Assembly (NCBI GenBank): GCA_019234175.1
Contig: JAFALP010000168.1
Span: 1 to 8,157, forward strand
Origin: Actinomycetota bacterium
GTDB taxonomy: Bacteria > Actinomycetota > Thermoleophilia > Gaiellales > Gaiellaceae
DNA length: 8,157 nt
Direction: 5' to 3'
This document shows positions 6,399 through 8,157 of this stretch, in pieces. The notes under the pieces were generated by a model. The model saw only the letters and a program-made list of their open reading frames with translations, was not told the origin of the DNA and did no database searches. Both the position numbers and the translations under genes were made by a program. Position 1 is the first letter of the stretch. The number at the start of each line of letters is the position of its first letter.

Positions 6399-8157
6399 CG
6401 GAGGCCGAACTCGAGCGTGCGGCGGCTGGGCGGGCCGCCGTCGGTCGGGTATGCGGCCACGGTGACGAGGTAGCGCCCCGGCTTCAGCTGCGCCCCGTCG
6501 GGGCCGCGGCCGGTGATGCCGAACACGTATCGGCCCGGGAGCACGTCCTGGAGCCGCGCGATGCGGCCGATCTCGGGTCCGCCCGCGGCGCGAAGATCGA
6601 CGTCCAGGCGTTCCAGCGGCCAGATCTCCCGGCGCCCGGCCACGTCGAGGACGGCGCCGGCGTCGACGGTCAGGCGCGCACGCGAAAGCGTGACGGCGCG
6701 GATGAGGTTCGGCCGCGGCCCGAACGCGATCGCCCACGGGACCCGGATGGTGCCGCCGCCGCCGACGCTCGCGACGACCGCGCCGTCCGTCGTCCGCGTC
6801 CCGATCGCGCGCGACGCCGTGACCGCGACGAGCCGGACGAGCGTGCTGCGGCCCGGTGCGAGGACGACGCGTCGCGGGCGGAGCGAGAACGAGATCGCCG
6901 CCGAGCCTTCGTCCTGCGTCTGGATTCCGAGCGCGACGGGCAGCGGGCGCGTGGAGAGGTTCGTCAGCGCGAAGGAGGCGCGCACCGTTCGGCCCGGAGC
7001 GGAGGAGACGCCGAGCGCGAGGGTCGCAGGTGAGGCCGCCAGCTCTCCGGCGGCGGCGGCGCCGACGTCGACCGCGCCCGCGCCCTGTGCGGTGATGGCA
7101 GCACTCGGGACCGCATGTGCGGTGCCGACGAGGAGCCCCGCGAGCGCATCCGCGCCGAGGGCCGGCCGCGTCTGCGCGAGGAGGGCGGCGTCGGCGGCGA
7201 CGATTGCCGCCGCAGCGCTCGATCCGTCCACGGCGAGCCGTCCTGCGCTGGGAACGGCGACACCGGGCGCGACGAGATCCGGCTTCACGCTGCCGTCGTA
7301 CGCGAGCCCCGTCGACGAGAAGGGCGCGACCGTGCCCTCGGCGTCGTTGCCGACGTCGCGTTGCGGGCCGAGCATCACGGAGATGGCGTCCTCTGCGTCG
7401 AGACGCGCGAGGAGCATGCGCGCAACACGCCCCGGGAGAGAGACGACGGGCACCGGCGTTTCGACTTCCAGCGATGCCGGCGGGACGGCGGCGCCGTACA
7501 ACAGCACTGCCGCTGCACCCGCTCGCGCAGCGCGCTCGACGACTGCAGCCGGCGACCCCCTCGCGGGCACGAGCGCGGCGCGCCCGGCGACGGTGCTTGC
7601 GCCACCCGCGGTGAAGAACGATCCGCGAGGCGCCACGACCTCCGCCGAGACGGCGCGCGCATCCGACGCCGCGAGCGCGAGCGGTACCTGTGCGTCGAAC
7701 AGCGTCCGCAGCCCGGAGCGCAGAACGAGATGCGCGCGGGCGGTCGAATGCCGTGTGTCGAGCGCCCCCACCGTCAGCGCGTCGGGCGAAGCCCCGGGCG
7801 CCGCGACGTCGCCGAACGCGTCTCCCGCCGGACCGTCGTTGCCCGCCGGCGCGACGACGAGCAGGTCGAGCGCGCGCGCACCCGCGACGGCCTGCGCCTC
7901 GGGACCGTCCGGGAAGCCGGCGAAGGGCTCCTCGTAGGCGACGAGCGCGACGCGCGCGCTGTCGTGGGCGTCCCCGTCGCCGTTCGGGTCGACGGCGCGG
8001 TCGAGGCCTGCGATGAGCTCGTCGCTACGGGCGGGCGCGGGAACGGCGACGGAGACGATCGCAGCGCCGGGCGCGACGCGCGCCAGGATGCCGTCCATGC
8101 GCGTCGCGTGTCCCCCGGCGTCGATGACGGCGACGGAGACGCCGCTGCCGTCGACGC
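6395..8157 (-). CDS. Subtilisin-like (S8) family protein with PA insert, 5' end missing; active site atypical
   Basis: 586 residues are visible and the N-terminus lies beyond the right edge. Typical S8 landmarks, numbered from the window edge: SVAVIDAGG with D12 (Asp position), HATRMDGILARVAPGA from H16 (His position), DPNGDGDAHD at 56-65, VVAPAGNDGP with oxyanion N106, ASPDALTVGALD, VAPFSSTGLAYDGSVKPDLVAPG, and DGSSAAAA with S313 at the catalytic serine position. A PA-type insert occupies about 150-245 (AARAGAAAVLLYG, PVPVVSLPG). Residues 375-586 look like two beta-sandwich domains, the last close to the end in GRYLVTVAAYPTDGG. Such proteins are normally secreted, but the signal peptide would be outside the window. 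Asp and His are only four residues apart, the usual S-x-G substrate strand reads ALVAYEEPF, and the proline after GTSMAA is absent. It may be a degenerate or non-proteolytic member. The stop lies 53 nt before the gdh start. Confidence 0.88.
   Translation of the reverse strand, partial: VDGSGVSVAVIDAGGHATRMDGILARVAPGAAIVSVAVPAPARSDELIAGLDRAVDPNGDGDAHDSARVALVAYEEPFAGFPDGPEAQAVAGARALDLLVVAPAGNDGPAGDAFGDVAAPGASPDALTVGALDTRHSTARAHLVLRSGLRTLFDAQVPLALAASDARAVSAEVVAPRGSFFTAGGASTVAGRAALVPARGSPAAVVERAARAGAAAVLLYGAAVPPASLEVETPVPVVSLPGRVARMLLARLDAEDAISVMLGPQRDVGNDAEGTVAPFSSTGLAYDGSVKPDLVAPGVAVPSAGRLAVDGSSAAAAIVAADAALLAQTRPALGADALAGLLVGTAHAVPSAAITAQGAGAVDVGAAAAGELAASPATLALGVSSAPGRTVRASFALTNLSTRPLPVALGIQTQDEGSAAISFSLRPRRVVLAPGRSTLVRLVAVTASRAIGTRTTDGAVVASVGGGGTIRVPWAIAFGPRPNLIRAVTLSRARLTVDAGAVLDVAGRREIWPLERLDVDLRAAGGPEIGRIARLQDVLPGRYVFGITGRGPDGAQLKPGRYLVTVAAYPTDGGPPSRRTLEFGLR

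Noticed and set aside
6513..7937. Plus-strand open frame of 474 codons
   Set aside because: It is antisense to the S8 gene, with Ala/Arg/Ser/Thr/Pro-rich low-complexity composition and no recognisable motif. The S8 frame has clear family motifs.
1..8157. CRISPR array, IS element, tRNA, rRNA or defence system
   Set aside because: No spaced direct repeats, transposase motifs, terminal inverted repeats, tRNA cloverleaf or rRNA core sequences were recognised. Base composition looks even across the window.

Overview
The window comes from a very GC-rich bacterial chromosome. All eight recognisable genes lie on the minus strand, tightly packed, and several start with GTG or TTG. The gene types suggest an actinobacterium, perhaps of the class Thermoleophilia: a membrane pyrophosphatase, Rex, a GT4 enzyme with a HGYLLGGTGSN start, a YbdK-type ligase, and a transglycosylase with an AINYVESDFGRF/GAQGPMQFMSSTW core. 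That placement rests on family resemblance and base composition, not on a marker gene. The long plus-strand reading frames are GC-driven shadows.

In the direction of transcription (high to low coordinates) the order is as follows. (1) The C-terminal part of a subtilisin-like (S8) protein with a PA insert and an unusual active-site region, cut by the window end. (2) Glutamate dehydrogenase, with its own apparent promoter and two perfect 12-bp palindromes. (3) A small glutaredoxin-like CHLC protein. (4) Rex, the NADH/NAD+-sensing repressor. (5) A GT4 glycosyltransferase. (6) A glutamate-cysteine ligase-like carboxylate-amine ligase (GCS2/YbdK family). (7) A lytic transglycosylase-like protein. 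(8) The N-terminal half of a membrane-integral pyrophosphatase, running off the left end.

The gene junctions are intimate: gdh/grx, rex/GT4 and GCS2/SLT overlap by 4 nt, and GT4/GCS2 by 1 nt. Genes 2 to 7 therefore look like one or two translationally coupled units. The 53 nt before rex carry a good ribosome site and perhaps a weak promoter. A strong hairpin separates the transglycosylase from the pyrophosphatase, which has its own very good Shine-Dalgarno sequence.

The shared theme is redox and energy. An NAD(P)-linked dehydrogenase and a dithiol protein sit beside the NADH sensor, and a sugar transferase with a glutamate-cysteine ligase-like enzyme follows it. A low-molecular-weight thiol or glycoconjugate role for that last pair is speculation.

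Most of the window is ordinary core metabolism. The points worth a second look are two genes without an ATG/GTG/TTG start (grx and GT4), the palindromes at the gdh promoter, and the degenerate S8 catalytic core. No CRISPR array, mobile element, tRNA or rRNA was seen.
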